64,000 nt of DNA from an uncultured Aquimarina sp. GTDB taxonomy: Bacteria > Bacteroidota > Bacteroidia > Flavobacteriales > Flavobacteriaceae. This document shows, in pieces, positions 63,945 to 64,000 of this stretch. The stretch is taken from the NCBI RefSeq assembly GCF_947492965.1, contig NZ_CANLOZ010000005.1, positions 1 through 64,000 on the forward strand, written 5' to 3'. A program made the position numbers and the translations under genes. Numbering within the stretch: position 1 is the first letter of the stretch; the number at the start of each line of letters is the position of its first letter. The notes below the pieces were generated by a model that did not search any database, was not told where the DNA came from, and saw only the letters and a list, made by a program, of their open reading frames with translations.

Positions 63945-64000
63945 AGTAGTATGGTTGTCTATCACATTTGTATTTATGTTATTATCTTCTTTCTCCATGA

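Noticed and set aside
63945-63998. Longer start of the M20 deacetylase
   Set aside because: The added residues are Asn-rich and not family-like; the shorter start matches usual lengths, though the window edge leaves some doubt.

Overview
The window looks like a chromosomal segment of a marine Bacteroidetes of the class Flavobacteriia. The DNA is AT-rich. There are two secreted giants with type IX secretion (T9SS) C-terminal sorting domains, a TonB-dependent receptor with a carboxypeptidase-regulatory-like N-terminus, a BatA/DUF4175 operon, and candidate promoters of the Bacteroidetes TAnnTTTG type. The genus cannot be fixed from sequence alone; an Aquimarina-like flavobacterium would fit. No tRNA, rRNA, CRISPR array or insertion sequence was recognised.

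Layout. (1) 1-8902, minus strand: a polymorphic-toxin locus with two consecutive RHS/YD-repeat proteins. The second ends in a short domain with a DAHHVGQ motif, probably an HNH/EndoVII-type nuclease, and is followed 5 bp later by a small acidic protein in the immunity position and then a terminator. (2) 9153-20146, minus: the Bacteroidetes cluster TldD, TldE/PmbA, DUF4159, MoxR ATPase, DUF58, BatA-like, DUF4175 and a membrane GATase-like protein, with several overlapping or abutting genes. (3) 20686-22448: an Fe-S-type uracil-DNA glycosylase, a DinB-like protein and a small orphan. (4) 22458-29049, minus: four stand-alone CheY-like receivers in two alternating subtypes, a TonB-dependent receptor, and a histidine kinase with an N-terminal YfiR-like sensor overlapping the receptor stop codon. 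(5) 29305-32713: a FemAB/GNAT-like protein, a YdjM-like membrane hydrolase, DUF1761 and a LysE-type exporter. (6) 32912-45563, minus: a 2433-residue BspA-repeat T9SS protein, a membrane TPR protein with a C-terminal LuxR-like HTH, and a hexapeptide-repeat T9SS adhesin. (7) 45853-49896, plus: a three-gene acyl-CoA carboxylase and a small membrane protein. (8) 50325-59242: a carbohydrate cluster with a GMC dehydrogenase and its Tat-exported small subunit, three sugar-isomerase-like TIM barrels in three predicted compartments, a transporter, a Gfo/Idh oxidoreductase and a DUF1080 (3-keto-glycoside hydrolase family) lipoprotein. (9) 59265-63944, minus: a probably 5'-damaged hypothetical gene, a PfkB sugar kinase, argininosuccinate lyase and an M20 deacetylase.

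The least expected signal is in region 6. The promoter regions of all three neighbouring genes carry arrays of a 9-bp motif close to RGGTNNCAA, repeated in exact 11-bp phase. The array before the TPR-HTH gene has four in-phase copies directly upstream of a TAnnTTTG element, and the other two sit 31-32 bp upstream of an identical TAATTTTG element. This suggests one helical-phase DNA-binding regulator, most simply the TPR-HTH protein itself, controlling itself and two giant surface proteins. Region 8 is the clearest metabolic system: periplasmic oxidation of glycosides at C3, cleavage of the 3-keto-glycoside, import, and cytoplasmic reduction or isomerisation.
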